Shown here: piece after piece, positions 1 to 9,509 of the stretch
How the letters are laid out: every line of letters begins with the position of its first letter
How positions within the stretch are numbered: the stretch's first letter is position 1
DNA from: Arthrobacter sp. APC 3897
GTDB taxonomy: Bacteria > Actinomycetota > Actinomycetes > Actinomycetales > Micrococcaceae
Reading direction: 5' to 3'
NCBI RefSeq assembly: GCF_030407495.1
Contig: NZ_JASDDG010000030.1
Location: 1 to 63,662 of the forward strand
Length of the DNA stretch: 63,662 nucleotides
Notes under the pieces: generated by a model
What the model was told of the DNA's origin: nothing
The model's database searches: none
Seen by the model: only the letters and a program-made list of their open reading frames with translations
Made by a program: the position numbers and the translations under genes

Positions 1-482
1 GCGGCAGCAGCCGCCGGCTTCTTGGCGGGCGCACGACGGCGGCGCACGGCCTTGACGGGCTCTGCAGCAGCGGGAGCGGCTTCTGCAGGCTCAGTTCCCG
101 GGGCAGTCTCAGCGGCGGGACTCTCAGCGGAGGGAGTCTTTTCGGCTGCCGGCTCTGCGGCTGCTTCTGCGGCGGGACCGGCTTCGCCTGCCGGAACGCT
201 CTTGCGGCGCGGCGCCCGCACGCGCTTGGGCTTCTCGGCGGCGGGTTCGGCTGCCGCTGTCTCTGCGGCAACTGCCTCTGCGGCTGCGGCTGTCTCTGCG
301 GCTGCGGCTACCGGGCCTTCACCGGCGGCGCCGTCGGCAGCGGGTGCAGAAACAGCCACCGACTTGCGGCGGCTGCGGGTGGCACGTTTTGCCGGTTCCT
401 TGGCCTGCGGTGCATCTGCCACAGGTGCGGAATCTGTGCCGCTTCCATTTGCTGCTAGGTCATTATTCAGTGCATCACTCAT
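1..482 (-). CDS. rne: Ribonuclease E/G, N-terminal part (runs off the window)
   Basis: The reverse strand is open from an ATG at 482 to the window edge, giving about 160 residues. It starts MSDALNNDLAANG and is dominated by Ala, Glu and Pro with interspersed basic clusters (RSRRKS, RAPRRKS, VRRRRAPAKK). No catalytic domain is inside the window. RNase E/G enzymes cut single-stranded RNA and act in rRNA maturation and mRNA decay; actinobacterial ones carry such disordered basic and acidic extensions. The identification rests on this composition and on position next to ndk, folC and a tRNA synthetase, the usual actinobacterial neighbourhood of rne. A GGAG lies 11 bases before the start. It could be another protein with a low-complexity N-terminus. 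Confidence 0.68.
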   Translation of the reverse strand, partial: MSDALNNDLAANGSGTDSAPVADAPQAKEPAKRATRSRRKSVAVSAPAADGAAGEGPVAAAAETAAAAEAVAAETAAAEPAAEKPKRVRAPRRKSVPAGEAGPAAEAAAEPAAEKTPSAESPAAETAPGTEPAEAAPAAAEPVKAVRRRRAPAKKPAAAA

Positions 483-905
483 AAAAAACTTCGCTCCGGC
501 CCCTGCGGCACTGGCCACATTCCAATGCCCAGCGGGCAATGTGTCAGCTGTGCGGCGCATCAGTTGCTGCCGCCAGCCGGAAGTCGTCTGGATGTCATCC
601 GAGGTCGCACCATCTGTAGGGCGCGGGATCACTCGAAGACCAGCGGCGCTTTTCCTGCTACTCCCGGCACGTTCACGACGTTGCCGCTGCGGGTAGGTCT
701 TATCGGCGGATTCCCTGGTTCCCATCCGGATTGATGGGCGAACTGCTTGGGAAGCGTCACCGACAGAACCGGAAGCCTGTCGCTGGACCGGTGCCGGAAT
801 GTGGTTCCGCCATCAGCCACAGCCATTATCTCACACGCCCGTCTTTTTGGCCCGCAACAACGCATAGACTCATTCGGTATCACCATCAGCCAAAAGGAGT
901 TTCCC
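483..905. other. Intergenic region between divergent rne and VKOR genes
   Basis: About 420 bases with no convincing gene. It must hold the promoter and leader of the leftward RNase E/G gene and the promoter of the rightward VKOR gene. A small hairpin, TGCCC-AGC-GGGCA, lies near 525-540 in what would be the rne leader. E. coli rne is autoregulated through its 5' leader, but I see no sequence relation to that element. I could not pick out clear -35/-10 boxes. Confidence 0.5.
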
Positions 906-1529
906 GTGCCTTCCAGTGCAGCCCACCAACAGGCCACCCGCCCGGCCGCCGAGCAGCAGGGTTCGGAACGCGGTTTTGCCTGGATCATGCTTGTGACCGG
1001 CGTTGTGGGATGGCTGGGTTCCGGCATCCTGGTCCTGGAACGTCTTCGTGTCTATGCCGACGCCAATTACATCACCAGCTGCGATATTAGCCCGTGGGTT
1101 TCCTGCGGAACCGTCTTCAAAACCTGGCAGGCGGCAATCTTCGGTTTCCCCAACCCGCTGATCGGCATTGTGGCTTTCTCCGTGATCATCACGACCGCCA
1201 TGGGGCTGTTGGCCGGAGCCCGGTTTGCCCGCTGGTACTGGCTCGGCATGCAGGCAGGGGTGACACTGGGCATGGTGTTTGTGGTGTGGCTGTGGAGCCA
1301 GGCCCTGTTCGACATTTACGTGCTGTGCATTTACTGCATTGTGGTGTGGGCCGCCATGATTCCGCTTTTCGTTTTCACGACCGTACGCAACTTTTCCCGC
1401 GGCGTCCTTCCGGCACCGGCCGGTCTGGTGAAATTCCTCTCGGAATGGGTCTGGGTCATTGTGGCGCTGCTTTGGGTGGCCACTGCAGCCTCAATTTTCT
1501 TCCGATTTATGAATTCCTTCATCGGCTGA
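906..1529 (+). CDS. Vitamin K epoxide reductase (VKOR) family membrane protein
   Basis: A 207-residue polytopic membrane protein. The GTG at 906 is chosen because AGGAG sits 6-7 bases upstream and because the reading frame further upstream has no membrane or VKOR character. The family oxidises a periplasmic DsbA-like partner and passes electrons to quinone. Visible marks are the first cysteine pair in the loop after helix 1 (CDISPWVSCG) and the redox CxxC in a later helix (CIYC), plus about five hydrophobic segments. The DsbA-like protein at 14.9-15.5 kb has no obvious signal peptide and is not an evident partner. A GC-rich hairpin follows the stop codon. Confidence 0.9.
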   Translation: MPSSAAHQQATRPAAEQQGSERGFAWIMLVTGVVGWLGSGILVLERLRVYADANYITSCDISPWVSCGTVFKTWQAAIFGFPNPLIGIVAFSVIITTAMGLLAGARFARWYWLGMQAGVTLGMVFVVWLWSQALFDIYVLCIYCIVVWAAMIPLFVFTTVRNFSRGVLPAPAGLVKFLSEWVWVIVALLWVATAASIFFRFMNSFIG

Positions 1530-1543
1530 GTACGCTGATGCCC

Positions 1544-1585
1544 GCTGGGGCCCCGGCCCGCCTTCCGGCTGGTCGGGGCCCCAGC
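1544..1585. terminator. Hairpin between convergent genes
   Basis: Perfect 12-base arms GCTGGGGCCCCG and CGGGGCCCCAGC, separated by an 18-base loop, lie between the VKOR stop and the end of the leftward gene at 1589. It lacks a long T-tract, so it is either a weak intrinsic terminator or an RNA 3'-end stabiliser serving both directions. Confidence 0.55.
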
Positions 1586-1588
1586 TCG

Positions 1589-2224
1589 TTATTCAGCCGG
1601 CAGAGCCCAGGCCAGCAGGACCGGCACGTCCTGTCCGCTCCAGGTGGCGGTCAATGACGGATCTGCCACTGCTTCTCCCCCCAGTTCCAGCACCCGCACC
1701 ACTGACAGGTCCCAGTCCGTGGTCCGGATGCGCGCAACAGTCAGATCGGCCGGGCCCGGCTGCGGGCCTTCAACGAGCTCCTCGCCGCCAGGCAGTCCGC
1801 TGGCCACAACGCTGACCGACTCCGGGATGTCCTCCCGGACGCCGTCGTTCTCGAAGTACTGCGGCGCCTGTCCCTGGCCCGAAAGGATCGAGGCTGTCAG
1901 CGCCGCGGCATAGGCAGGGTCCCCGCAGGCGTCGTAGACCCACCTTGTGCCCAGTACCGAATGTTCCATGGTGGTGATCAGGTGCTTCTCAGCGCCTTCG
2001 AGCGGGGCTCCGCGGTAGGTCAGCGGGACCTGCACCACATCGGCCCCGACGGCGACGAGATGGGTCTCAATACCCACCTGTCCCTCCGGGTCATCGAAGC
2101 GGAACGAGCCGACCCGCTCAAGGGGCAGCTGACCGACGCGGGGGAACCACGGCCTCGTGGGCAGCCAAGAGGCAAGAAGTTCCATTTTGTCCGGGTGCAA
2201 TTCTGCGTGATAAATGAGTGCCAT
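1589..2224 (-). CDS. Maltokinase N-terminal cap-like domain protein
   Basis: A 211-residue soluble protein starting MALIYHAELHPDK and continuing MELLASWLPTRPWF. This opening, followed by a compact alpha/beta domain, resembles the N-terminal cap domain of actinobacterial maltokinase (Pep2/Mak), here as a stand-alone protein. Such free-standing proteins are common in Actinobacteria and their function is not established. No kinase domain follows. It is convergent with the VKOR gene and transcribed divergently from the reductase that starts at 2324. The assignment comes from recalled family resemblance only. Confidence 0.68.
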   Translation of the reverse strand: MALIYHAELHPDKMELLASWLPTRPWFPRVGQLPLERVGSFRFDDPEGQVGIETHLVAVGADVVQVPLTYRGAPLEGAEKHLITTMEHSVLGTRWVYDACGDPAYAAALTASILSGQGQAPQYFENDGVREDIPESVSVVASGLPGGEELVEGPQPGPADLTVARIRTTDWDLSVVRVLELGGEAVADPSLTATWSGQDVPVLLAWALPAE

Positions 2225-2323
2225 GCGCCCAGCCTAGGGGTATTGGGCGCCTGCGTCAGGAATTTCCCCCGGCTGTGCCGGGTTGTCGCCTCTAGGCACC
2301 ATCCCCCAGTCTTCAGGAGAACC

Positions 2324-3430
2324 ATGCTTCGAGAAACCCCCGCACCCCGGCCCGGCAACGCTGCTCCCACCGCACTGGTGGCCGGGGCAACCGGAATTGC
2401 CGGCGACGCCATTGTTGACCTTCTGGTACAGCAGGGCTGGACCGTCCTGGCCCTGTCGCGCAAGGGAGGTGATCCGGACCCGGCACGTCCCGCCGTCGTA
2501 CCCGTTGCCGCGGATCTGACCAGCCCCGAGACCCTCACTGCCGCCCTGGCAGAGCAGGCTCCGACTCACGTGTTCTTCACATCCTGGTCCAGGCAGGAAA
2601 CCGAGGCGGAGAACATTGCGGTGAACTCTGCAATGGTCCGTAATCTCCTGACCTCTCTGGAACATGCACCGCTGGAACACGTGGCCCTGATGACCGGGCT
2701 CAAGCACTACATGGGACCGTTTGAGGCCTACGGCGAAGGTCCCATGCCGGACACCCCGTTCTCCGAGGAAGAACCGCGTCTTCCGGTGGACAACTTCTAC
2801 TACGCCCAGGAAGACGAGCTCATGGCCGCCGCTCAGCGGCAGGGTTTCGCCTGGTCCGTGCACCGGGCGCACACGGTCATTGGTTTTGCCGTCGGCAATG
2901 CCATGAACATGGGCCAGACGCTGGCTGCGCAGGCAACGCTGTGCCGCGAACTCGGCCTGCCGTTTGTCTTCCCGGGCTCGGAAACCCAGTGGAACTCAGT
3001 CACGGACATGACCGACGCCGGCCTGCTGGCCGAACACATGCTGTGGGCCGCCACCGATCCGAAGACAGCCAACGAGGCGTTCAACGTGGTCAACGGCGAT
3101 GTGTTCCGCTGGCGTTCCCTGTGGCCGCGCCTGGCTGAGTACTTCGGCGTGGAACCGGCGGGCTTCGACACCAAGCCGCGTCCGCTCGAGGAGCAGATGG
3201 CGGACATGGACGGGGCATGGAAAGACCTGGCAGCACGCCATTCACTGGCTGAACCGGACCTCTCCCGGCTGGCGACGTGGTGGCACACTGACGCGGATCT
3301 GGGGCGCAATATTGAAGTCCTCACCGACATGAGCAAGAGCCGAGTGGCAGGGTTCACCGGCTACCGCCGGACCGAAGACGCCTTCAAGGAGCTCTTTGCG
3401 CGGCTCAAGGCCGAACGCCTGATTCCGTAG
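2324..3430 (+). CDS. SDR family oxidoreductase, PRISE (progesterone 5-beta-reductase/iridoid synthase-like) type
   Basis: A 368-residue extended short-chain reductase. The ATG at 2324 follows AGGAGA by 3 bases; residues upstream in the same frame look non-coding. It opens with a dinucleotide-binding motif (GATGIAG, about residues 18-24) and has the family pattern TSWSRQ, LMTGLKHYMGPFE and NFYYAQED, where the tyrosine within NFYYAQED takes the place of the usual YxxxK tyrosine. PRISE enzymes reduce activated C=C bonds of enones with NADPH. The physiological substrate in bacteria is generally unknown. A strong bidirectional terminator follows. Confidence 0.85.
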   Translation: MLRETPAPRPGNAAPTALVAGATGIAGDAIVDLLVQQGWTVLALSRKGGDPDPARPAVVPVAADLTSPETLTAALAEQAPTHVFFTSWSRQETEAENIAVNSAMVRNLLTSLEHAPLEHVALMTGLKHYMGPFEAYGEGPMPDTPFSEEEPRLPVDNFYYAQEDELMAAAQRQGFAWSVHRAHTVIGFAVGNAMNMGQTLAAQATLCRELGLPFVFPGSETQWNSVTDMTDAGLLAEHMLWAATDPKTANEAFNVVNGDVFRWRSLWPRLAEYFGVEPAGFDTKPRPLEEQMADMDGAWKDLAARHSLAEPDLSRLATWWHTDADLGRNIEVLTDMSKSRVAGFTGYRRTEDAFKELFARLKAERLIP

Positions 3431-3463
3431 CAAGCACCCCGCGGTAATACCGCCCGTCCCGTT

Positions 3464-3522
3464 TTAAAAGGCCGGGGGCCCGGGCACGGATCTGTTCCGT
3501 GCCCGGGCCCCCGGCCTTTTAA
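3464..3522. terminator. Bidirectional intrinsic terminator
   Basis: A 27-base perfect inverted repeat (TTAAAAGGCCGGGGGCCC.. against ..GGGCCCCCGGCCTTTTAA) with a 5-base loop, A-rich on the left and T-rich on the right. It can end both the rightward reductase transcript and the leftward ileS-folC-DUF4233-ndk transcript. Confidence 0.92.
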
Positions 3523-3537
3523 TGCTGGTTAGGCGGG

Positions 3538-3957
3538 TTACTTACCGAACCAAATGCCGATCTCGCGTTCTGCGGACTCGGTGGAATCCGAACCGTGAAC
3601 CAGGTTCTGCTGGACCGCCGTGCCCCAGTCGCGGCCGAAGTCACCGCGGATGGTGCCCGGAGCCGCCGTCGTCGGATCGGTGGTGCCGGCCAGTGAGCGG
3701 AAGCCCTCGATGACGCGTTCGCCTTCGAAGATGGCCGCCACAACGGGGCCGCTGAGCATGAACTCAACCAGCGGCTCGTAGAACGGCTTGCCCTCGTGCT
3801 CGGCGTAGTGCTCTTCGAGCACCTCGCGGGTGGCGTTCACCTTCTTCAGTTCGGCCAGGGTGTAGCCCTTGGCTTCCACGCGGGCCAGGATTGCGCCGGA
3901 GAGATTCCGCTTCACGCCGTCGGGTTTGATCAGTACAAGTGTGCGTTCGGTGCTCAC
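3538..3957 (-). CDS. ndk: Nucleoside diphosphate kinase
   Basis: 139 residues, full family length. It transfers the gamma-phosphate from ATP to NDPs through a phosphohistidine. The opening ERTLVLIKPDGVKRN and the active-site segment NLVHGSDS, with the catalytic histidine at about residue 117, are intact. It is the last gene of the leftward run ileS-folC-DUF4233-ndk, 40 bases after DUF4233, and is closed by the bidirectional terminator at 3464-3522. Its start is preceded by AAGGAG. Confidence 0.98.
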   Translation of the reverse strand: MSTERTLVLIKPDGVKRNLSGAILARVEAKGYTLAELKKVNATREVLEEHYAEHEGKPFYEPLVEFMLSGPVVAAIFEGERVIEGFRSLAGTTDPTTAAPGTIRGDFGRDWGTAVQQNLVHGSDSTESAEREIGIWFGK

Positions 3958-3997
3958 GGTAAATCTCCTTGCGAGGTAGCGGTTTTCGAGTCTAAGC

Positions 3998-4471
3998 CTA
4001 GTCGGTGACGGGGGTGCCGGCAGTGCCTGTGCCCTCCACGGCCTCGGGATGGGCCTTTTCCCATTCCGCCTGCTCGCGGTCGCGCTGGCGGTTCTCCCGG
4101 TCCAGGCGCATGCCTGTCTTCAGCCCGTACCACCAGGTGGCGGCGAAGATGGCACCGATCAGGAACATCATTGGTTCCAGGAAGCCCGTGGCGATGATGA
4201 CCAGCTGCAGGATCCAGCCGATGATCGGCCCGGCCGGCTTGGACAGAATGGCGCAGGTAGCAACCAGAGCCGCGAAGAGCACCAGTCCGCCGGTGAGGAT
4301 GATCGCCGGGGACAGGACATCGCGCTGCAGGCCAAAAACGGCGAGCGTCGCGAACAGCACCAGGAACGCTTCCAGGACCAGGACCGTGGAGGCGAACATA
4401 ATGCGGATGGAACGCCGTTTCTTGGGCATTCCCGGGCGCCACTCGCGCTGCGCCTTGGTGAGTTTTGCCAT
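3998..4471 (-). CDS. DUF4233 membrane protein
   Basis: 157 residues with four hydrophobic segments and a charged C-terminus rich in Arg and Glu. The N-terminal basic stretch (KKRRSIRIM) followed by membrane helices is typical of DUF4233, a small actinobacterial integral membrane family of unknown function almost always found between folC and ndk, as here. It begins 5 bases after the folC stop, so it is probably translated from the same message. No catalytic motif is visible. Confidence 0.88.
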   Translation of the reverse strand: MAKLTKAQREWRPGMPKKRRSIRIMFASTVLVLEAFLVLFATLAVFGLQRDVLSPAIILTGGLVLFAALVATCAILSKPAGPIIGWILQLVIIATGFLEPMMFLIGAIFAATWWYGLKTGMRLDRENRQRDREQAEWEKAHPEAVEGTGTAGTPVTD

Positions 4472-4476
4472 GGTGA

Positions 4477-5856
4477 TTACTTTCCGAGAAGGGTGCGCGC
4501 TTCGGCCACCAGGGTAATGGAGCCGATAATGAGCACGCCGCCGGCGAGGTCATTGTTTTCCTCGGCCTTGGCCACCGCCCATTCAATGGCGTTGTCCAGG
4601 CCGGGCTCCACCTGCAGGTCTTCGTCGGCAAAGCCTGCATCGACGGCGTCCTGGACCAGGTCTTCGGCCGAAAGTGCGCGCGGGGAGCTGGACTGGGTCA
4701 GGCAGACGCCGGCGATCTGGTCACCGAGGGTTTCCCGCAGTTCGGTGAGGATGCCCACCGAGTCCTTCTCCGCCAGGATGCCGACCACCAGCACCAGCGA
4801 CGTGAAGCTGAAGGCTTCCAGTACGGCTTCGGCTGATGCCTTGGCGCCGGCGGGGTTGTGCGCGGCGTCCACCACGATAGTGGGCGCGGTGCGGACCACC
4901 TCGAGGCGGCCGGGAGAGGAGACGGTGGAGAATCCGGTCCGCAGCAGTTCCACGTCCAGTTCCTTGGTGCCGCCGCCGATGAAGGCTTCCAGCGCAGCCA
5001 CGGCTACGGCGGCGTTTTCCGCCTGGTGTTTGCCGTGCAGCGGCAGGAGCAGCTCCTCGTAGCGCCCGGCGAGTCCGGCGATGGTAAGCATTTGCCCGCC
5101 CACCGCCATGACGCGGGATTCGACGCCGAATTCGACGCCTTCAAAGCGGTACGGAATACCGACTTCACGTGCCTTTTCCAGCAGGACCTGCGCCGCTTCC
5201 ATCGGCTGGGCCGCACTGATCAGGAAGCCGCCCTCCTTGATGATGCCGGCCTTTTCCACCGCGATGTCAGCGACGTCGTCGCCCAGCAGTTCCGTGTGGT
5301 CCAGGGAGATGGGTGTGACGACGGCAACGGATCCGTCTCCCACGTTGGTGGCATCGGTGATGCCGCCCAGCCCCACCTCAATGACCGCCACGTCCACAGG
5401 CTCATCGGCGAAGACAGCGAACGCCAGGATTGTCACGCATTCGAAGTAGGTCAGCCGGGGCTCACCTGCCGCCTCAAGCTCGGCATCGACAATGTCCAGA
5501 TACGGGTGGATCTCGTCCCAGATCCGAACGAACGTCTCGTCCGAGACCGGTTCGCCGTCAATGCTGATCCGCTCGGTGACCTTGCTCAGGTGCGGGCTGG
5601 TGTACCGGCCGGTGCGCAGCCCGTAGGCCCGCAGCCCGGCTTCGATCATCCGCGCGGTGGACGTCTTGCCGTTGGTTCCGGTGATGTGGATGATCGGGAA
5701 CGCCTTGTTGGGCTCCCCGAGCACCTCCATGGCCCGGAACAGCGGCGCCATGCGCGGTTCCATCTTGTTCTCGGGGGCGCGGCTCAGCAGCTCGGCGTAG
5801 ACGCTTTCCACGGAGAACCCGTCGATTGCCCCGGAGGGTCCGTCGGACATGCTCAT
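4477..5856 (-). CDS. folC: Bifunctional folylpolyglutamate synthase/dihydrofolate synthase
   Basis: 459 residues. Mur-ligase family enzyme that joins L-glutamate to dihydropteroate or to folates with ATP. The phosphate loop is HITGTNGKTST (about residues 59-69), followed by the Mur-family segments SPHLSKVTERI and EVGLGGITDATN, and a C-terminal ligase domain with VVDAAHNPAGA. Its ATG shares one base with the ileS stop codon (TAATG), so translation is probably coupled. A second ATG two codons downstream would also give a plausible protein. Confidence 0.96.
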   Translation of the reverse strand: MSMSDGPSGAIDGFSVESVYAELLSRAPENKMEPRMAPLFRAMEVLGEPNKAFPIIHITGTNGKTSTARMIEAGLRAYGLRTGRYTSPHLSKVTERISIDGEPVSDETFVRIWDEIHPYLDIVDAELEAAGEPRLTYFECVTILAFAVFADEPVDVAVIEVGLGGITDATNVGDGSVAVVTPISLDHTELLGDDVADIAVEKAGIIKEGGFLISAAQPMEAAQVLLEKAREVGIPYRFEGVEFGVESRVMAVGGQMLTIAGLAGRYEELLLPLHGKHQAENAAVAVAALEAFIGGGTKELDVELLRTGFSTVSSPGRLEVVRTAPTIVVDAAHNPAGAKASAEAVLEAFSFTSLVLVVGILAEKDSVGILTELRETLGDQIAGVCLTQSSSPRALSAEDLVQDAVDAGFADEDLQVEPGLDNAIEWAVAKAEENNDLAGGVLIIGSITLVAEARTLLGK

Positions 5857-8800
5857 TAGATCTTCTCCACGGTGACGGTGAATTCTTCGGTGTCGCCGGC
5901 AAGCTCGACGGCGGTGACCACCAGCTGGTCGGTCAGGGTTTCGGACTTGATCAGTTCGGCGTTCGCTTCGAGGGCTGCAGCGGATTCCTGCGATGTCTTT
6001 ACCTCGGTGCGGATGTGGTCGCTGATGTGCAGGTCCGCGTCGCGGCGGGCCTGCTGGATGGCACGGATGCCGTCGCGGGCGGTACCCTCGGCAGCCAGCT
6101 CCGGCGTGACCTCGGTGTTCAACACCAGGAAGCCGCCGCCGGGCAGCACGGAGACAGCCTTGGAGGATTCGCCGTCGGCGGTTTCCACCACCGTTTCCAG
6201 CGTGTATTCCTGCGGCTGCAGTTCCAGCCCGCCCGCGGTGACCGTGCCGGCGTCATCCACTGACCAGTCCCCTGATTTGGAAGCTTTGATCGCGGTCTGG
6301 ACGTTCTTGCCCAGGCGGGGGCCTGCGGCGCGGGCGTTGACCACCAGCTTCTGCGTGATGCCGAACTCGGCCGGATCAGCGGCAGCGGCTTCCATCAGGC
6401 GAACCGACTTCAGGTTCAGTTCATCGGCGATGATTGCCGCGAACTGGCCCTGCAGCGACTCGGCGTCGGGAGCAACCACGGTCATTTCGGACAGCGGCAG
6501 CCGCACCCGGAGGTTGGCGGCCTTGCGCAGGGACGAGCCCACCGAAGCGATGCGGCGGGTGCGGTCCATGCGGTCCACCAAAGCGGGATCCTGCGGGAAC
6601 AGGCCGGCGTCGGGCCAGTCGGTCAGGTGCACGGAGCGCCCGCCGGTCAGTCCGCGCCAGATTTCCTCGGAGACCAGCGGCAGCAGCGGAGCAGCCACCC
6701 GGCACACCGTTTCCAGGCAGGTGTAGAGCACGTCGAACGCCTGGGTGTCTTCATCGAAGAACCGGTTGCGGCTGCGGCGGATGTACCAGTTGGTCAGCGT
6801 GTCCATGTACTGGCGGAGCGTTTCGCAGGCCTCGGACACGTCGTAGCTGTCCAGCTCGGACGTCATGGTCCGCACCAGGTCGCCGGTGGCGGCCAGCATG
6901 TAGTTGTCCAGCGGTTCGGTGGACTCGTAGCGCGGCTTCGCCTCGTAGCCCCTGCCGTTGTTCGCGGCGTTGGTGTAGAGCGTGAAGAAGTGCCACACGT
7001 TCCACAGCGGCAGGATGACCTGGCGGACACCCTCGCGGATGCCCTGTTCGGTGACGATCAGGTTGCCGCCGCGCAGGATCGGAGAGGCCATGAGGAACCA
7101 GCGCATGGCGTCGGAGCCGTCGCGGTCCAGGACCTCGGAGACGTCCGGGTAGTTGCGCAGGGACTTGGACATCTTCTGCCCGTCGGAGCCCAGCACAATG
7201 CCGTGGCTGATGACGTTGCGGAAGGCCGGGCGGTCAAAGAGCGCGGTGGCCAGGACGTGCAGCGTGTAGAACCAGCCGCGGGTCTGGCCGATGTACTCCA
7301 CGATGAAGTCACCCGGGTTGTGGTGCTCAAACCAGTCGGCGTTTTCATGCGGGTAATGCACCTGGGCGTAGGGCATGGAGCCGGAGTCGAACCAGACGTC
7401 CAGGACGTCTTCAACGCGGCGCATGGTGGACTGGCCCTCTTCGGGGGTGCGCGGATCGTCCGGGTTCGGGCGCGTCAGCTCGTCGATGAACGGGCGGTGC
7501 AGGTCCGGCTCGCCGGCATGATTGACCGGCAGCCGGCCAAAGTCGGCCTTGATCTCTTCCAGCGAACCGTACACGTCGGTGCGCGGGTAGTTGGGATCAT
7601 CGGATACCCAGACCGGGATGGGGCTGCCCCAGTACCGGTTGCGGCTGATGGACCAGTCGCGGGCATTTTCCAGCCACTTGCCGAACTGGCCGTCCTTGAC
7701 GTTTTCCGGGATCCAGTTGATCTGCTGGTTCAGTTCGACCATGCGGTCCTTGATCTTGGTGACCTCCACGAACCAGGAGGAAACAGCCTTGTAGATCAGC
7801 GGGTTCCGGCAGCGCCAGCAGTGCGGGTAGCTGTGCTCGTAGCTGGCCTGGCGCAGCAGCCGTCCGTCAGCGCGCAGCACGCGGGTGATGAGCTTGTTGG
7901 CGTCAAAAACCTGCAGCCCGGCAATGTCGGACAGCGGGCCGTCGGCGAACATGGGCAGGAACTTCCCGCCCTCGTCCACGGACAGGATCACCGGGATACC
8001 GTTGGCTTCGCAGATCTTCTGGTCATCTTCACCGTAGGCCGGTGCCTGGTGGACAATACCCGTGCCGTCGGTGGTGGTGACGTAGTCCGCCGGGACAATC
8101 CGCCAGGCGTTCTGCGTGCCCCACTTCTCCGTATCGGTGTAGTAGTTCCACAGCGGCTCGTAGGACAGTCCGGCCAGCTCGCTGCCCAGGTGTACGGAGG
8201 TGACGGCCGCGCGGGCGGCCTCGGCGTCGTCGTACCCCAGGTCCTTGGCGTAGGCACCCACGAGGTCTTCGGCCAGCAGGTAGCGGGCGTCCGGGTTCTC
8301 CTGCGGCGTGCCGTTGGGGCCTGCGGGCACCACGGCGTAGCGGACCGAGGGCCCGACGGCGAGGGCCATGTTGGTGGGCAGCGTCCAGGGGGTGGTGGTC
8401 CAGGCGACGGCGAGGACGCCGTCGAGCTCAGCGGAGAGCGCGTTGTCCCCGGCAGTGATCGGGAAGGTGACCGTGACGGTCTGGTCCTGGCGGTCCTTGT
8501 AGACGTCATCGTCCATGCGCAGCTCATGGTTGGACAGCGGCGTCTCGTCCTTCCAGCAGTACGGGAGCACCCGGAAGCCGCTGTAGGTCAGGCCCTTTTC
8601 ATGCAGGGTCTTAAAGGCCCAGATGACCGACTCCATGTACTCGACGTTGAGCGTCTTGTAGTCGTTCTCGAAGTCCACCCAGCGGGCCTGGCGGGTGACG
8701 TAGTCCTTCCACTCACCGGCGTACTCCATCACGGAGGCGCGGCAGGCATCGTTGAACTTATCGATGCCCATCTTCTCGATCTGGACCTTGTCGGACATGC

Positions 8801-9155
8801 CCAGCTGCTTCATGGCTTCCAGCTCGGCGGGCAGGCCGTGGGTGTCCCAGCCGAAACGGCGTTCCACGCGGCGGCCGCGCTGGGTCTGGTAACGGGCCAC
8901 CAGGTCCTTGACGTAACCGGTCAGCAGGTGGCCGTAGTGCGGCAGGCCGTTGGCGAAGGGCGGTCCGTCGTAGAAGACAAACTCGTTGGAGCCGTCCTTG
9001 CCGGCGGACCGGGCGTCAATTGAGGCCTGGAAGGTGCCGTCCTCATCCCAGTACTTCAGAACCAGTTCTTCGAGTTCCGGAAACTTCGGGGAGGACGGGG
9101 CGGCGTTTTCTGCCGGGGCGGCGGCCGTGGTGGCCTTGGGATAGATAGAAGGCAT
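5856..9155 (-). CDS. ileS: Isoleucyl-tRNA synthetase
   Basis: 1099 residues, the long eukaryote-like (IleS2) form. Class I synthetase charging tRNA-Ile. The ATP-binding HIGH motif appears as HYGH (residues 73-76) and the KMSKS loop is exact (661-665); editing and anticodon-binding domains fill the rest. I start at the ATG at 9155, preceded at 8 bases by AGGA; an in-frame ATG at 9164 is possible, and the reading frame extending to 9299 is T-box leader, not protein. It heads the ileS-folC-DUF4233-ndk run. The upstream T-box and a 7-base pairing that hides the ribosome site indicate control by uncharged tRNA-Ile. Confidence 0.97.
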   Translation of the reverse strand: MPSIYPKATTAAAPAENAAPSSPKFPELEELVLKYWDEDGTFQASIDARSAGKDGSNEFVFYDGPPFANGLPHYGHLLTGYVKDLVARYQTQRGRRVERRFGWDTHGLPAELEAMKQLGMSDKVQIEKMGIDKFNDACRASVMEYAGEWKDYVTRQARWVDFENDYKTLNVEYMESVIWAFKTLHEKGLTYSGFRVLPYCWKDETPLSNHELRMDDDVYKDRQDQTVTVTFPITAGDNALSAELDGVLAVAWTTTPWTLPTNMALAVGPSVRYAVVPAGPNGTPQENPDARYLLAEDLVGAYAKDLGYDDAEAARAAVTSVHLGSELAGLSYEPLWNYYTDTEKWGTQNAWRIVPADYVTTTDGTGIVHQAPAYGEDDQKICEANGIPVILSVDEGGKFLPMFADGPLSDIAGLQVFDANKLITRVLRADGRLLRQASYEHSYPHCWRCRNPLIYKAVSSWFVEVTKIKDRMVELNQQINWIPENVKDGQFGKWLENARDWSISRNRYWGSPIPVWVSDDPNYPRTDVYGSLEEIKADFGRLPVNHAGEPDLHRPFIDELTRPNPDDPRTPEEGQSTMRRVEDVLDVWFDSGSMPYAQVHYPHENADWFEHHNPGDFIVEYIGQTRGWFYTLHVLATALFDRPAFRNVISHGIVLGSDGQKMSKSLRNYPDVSEVLDRDGSDAMRWFLMASPILRGGNLIVTEQGIREGVRQVILPLWNVWHFFTLYTNAANNGRGYEAKPRYESTEPLDNYMLAATGDLVRTMTSELDSYDVSEACETLRQYMDTLTNWYIRRSRNRFFDEDTQAFDVLYTCLETVCRVAAPLLPLVSEEIWRGLTGGRSVHLTDWPDAGLFPQDPALVDRMDRTRRIASVGSSLRKAANLRVRLPLSEMTVVAPDAESLQGQFAAIIADELNLKSVRLMEAAAADPAEFGITQKLVVNARAAGPRLGKNVQTAIKASKSGDWSVDDAGTVTAGGLELQPQEYTLETVVETADGESSKAVSVLPGGGFLVLNTEVTPELAAEGTARDGIRAIQQARRDADLHISDHIRTEVKTSQESAAALEANAELIKSETLTDQLVVTAVELAGDTEEFTVTVEKI

Positions 9156-9460
9156 ATTCGTCATCCTGATAGCGGCAAGTAGTTCTGATGAAGTACAGGA
9201 TGCGAGGGCGGAGTCTTTGGCCGGCTCAGAGCCGGCGGCAAACCCGCGGTACCACCTCGCTTGCCGCCGTCGTCGTCTGCCCTGTGCACCTTGGTGCACC
9301 GCGCTGCCGACTCGGGCTGCCGCTCGTTGACTGCTGTGACGGGCTTACCCGTCCGGTTCTACTGGGCGTCAGCATCCCCAGACATCCCAGGACATCTGCA
9401 AAGGGGGTGCGGCGCCGTTCTTCCGGAAGCTCACCGGTGATAGCCGGGTCAAAGCTGCTT
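9156..9460 (-). promoter_or_regulatory. Isoleucine T-box riboswitch leader of ileS
   Basis: On the reverse strand the conserved T-box core AGGTGGTACCGCG lies at 9245-9257. About 185 bases upstream is a short Stem I region reading GGCTATCACCGG, with the specifier ATC (Ile) at 9439-9441, followed by GAGCTTCCGGAAGAACGGCG. Downstream, CATCCTG (9196-9202) is the exact complement of CAGGATG (9162-9168), which contains the ileS Shine-Dalgarno. No T-tract terminator lies between core and start codon, so control is predicted at translation, as known for actinobacterial ileS T-boxes. The exact 5' end is uncertain. Confidence 0.93.
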
Positions 9461-9509
9461 CCGCCAGTTTAGGCCACACCCCCGGGGTTGTCGAAGTTGC
9501 CCGGCGTGG

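Noticed and set aside
22-696. 224-codon rightward Ala/Ser-rich frame
   Set aside because: Opposite strand of the RNase E/G N-terminus; its Ala/Ser richness follows from the reversed repeats.
6627-9023. 798-codon rightward open frame opposite ileS
   Set aside because: Antisense shadow of a high-GC gene; it is rich in Gly/Val/Gln without domain, start signal or membrane pattern, while the reverse strand has an exact KMSKS and HYGH.
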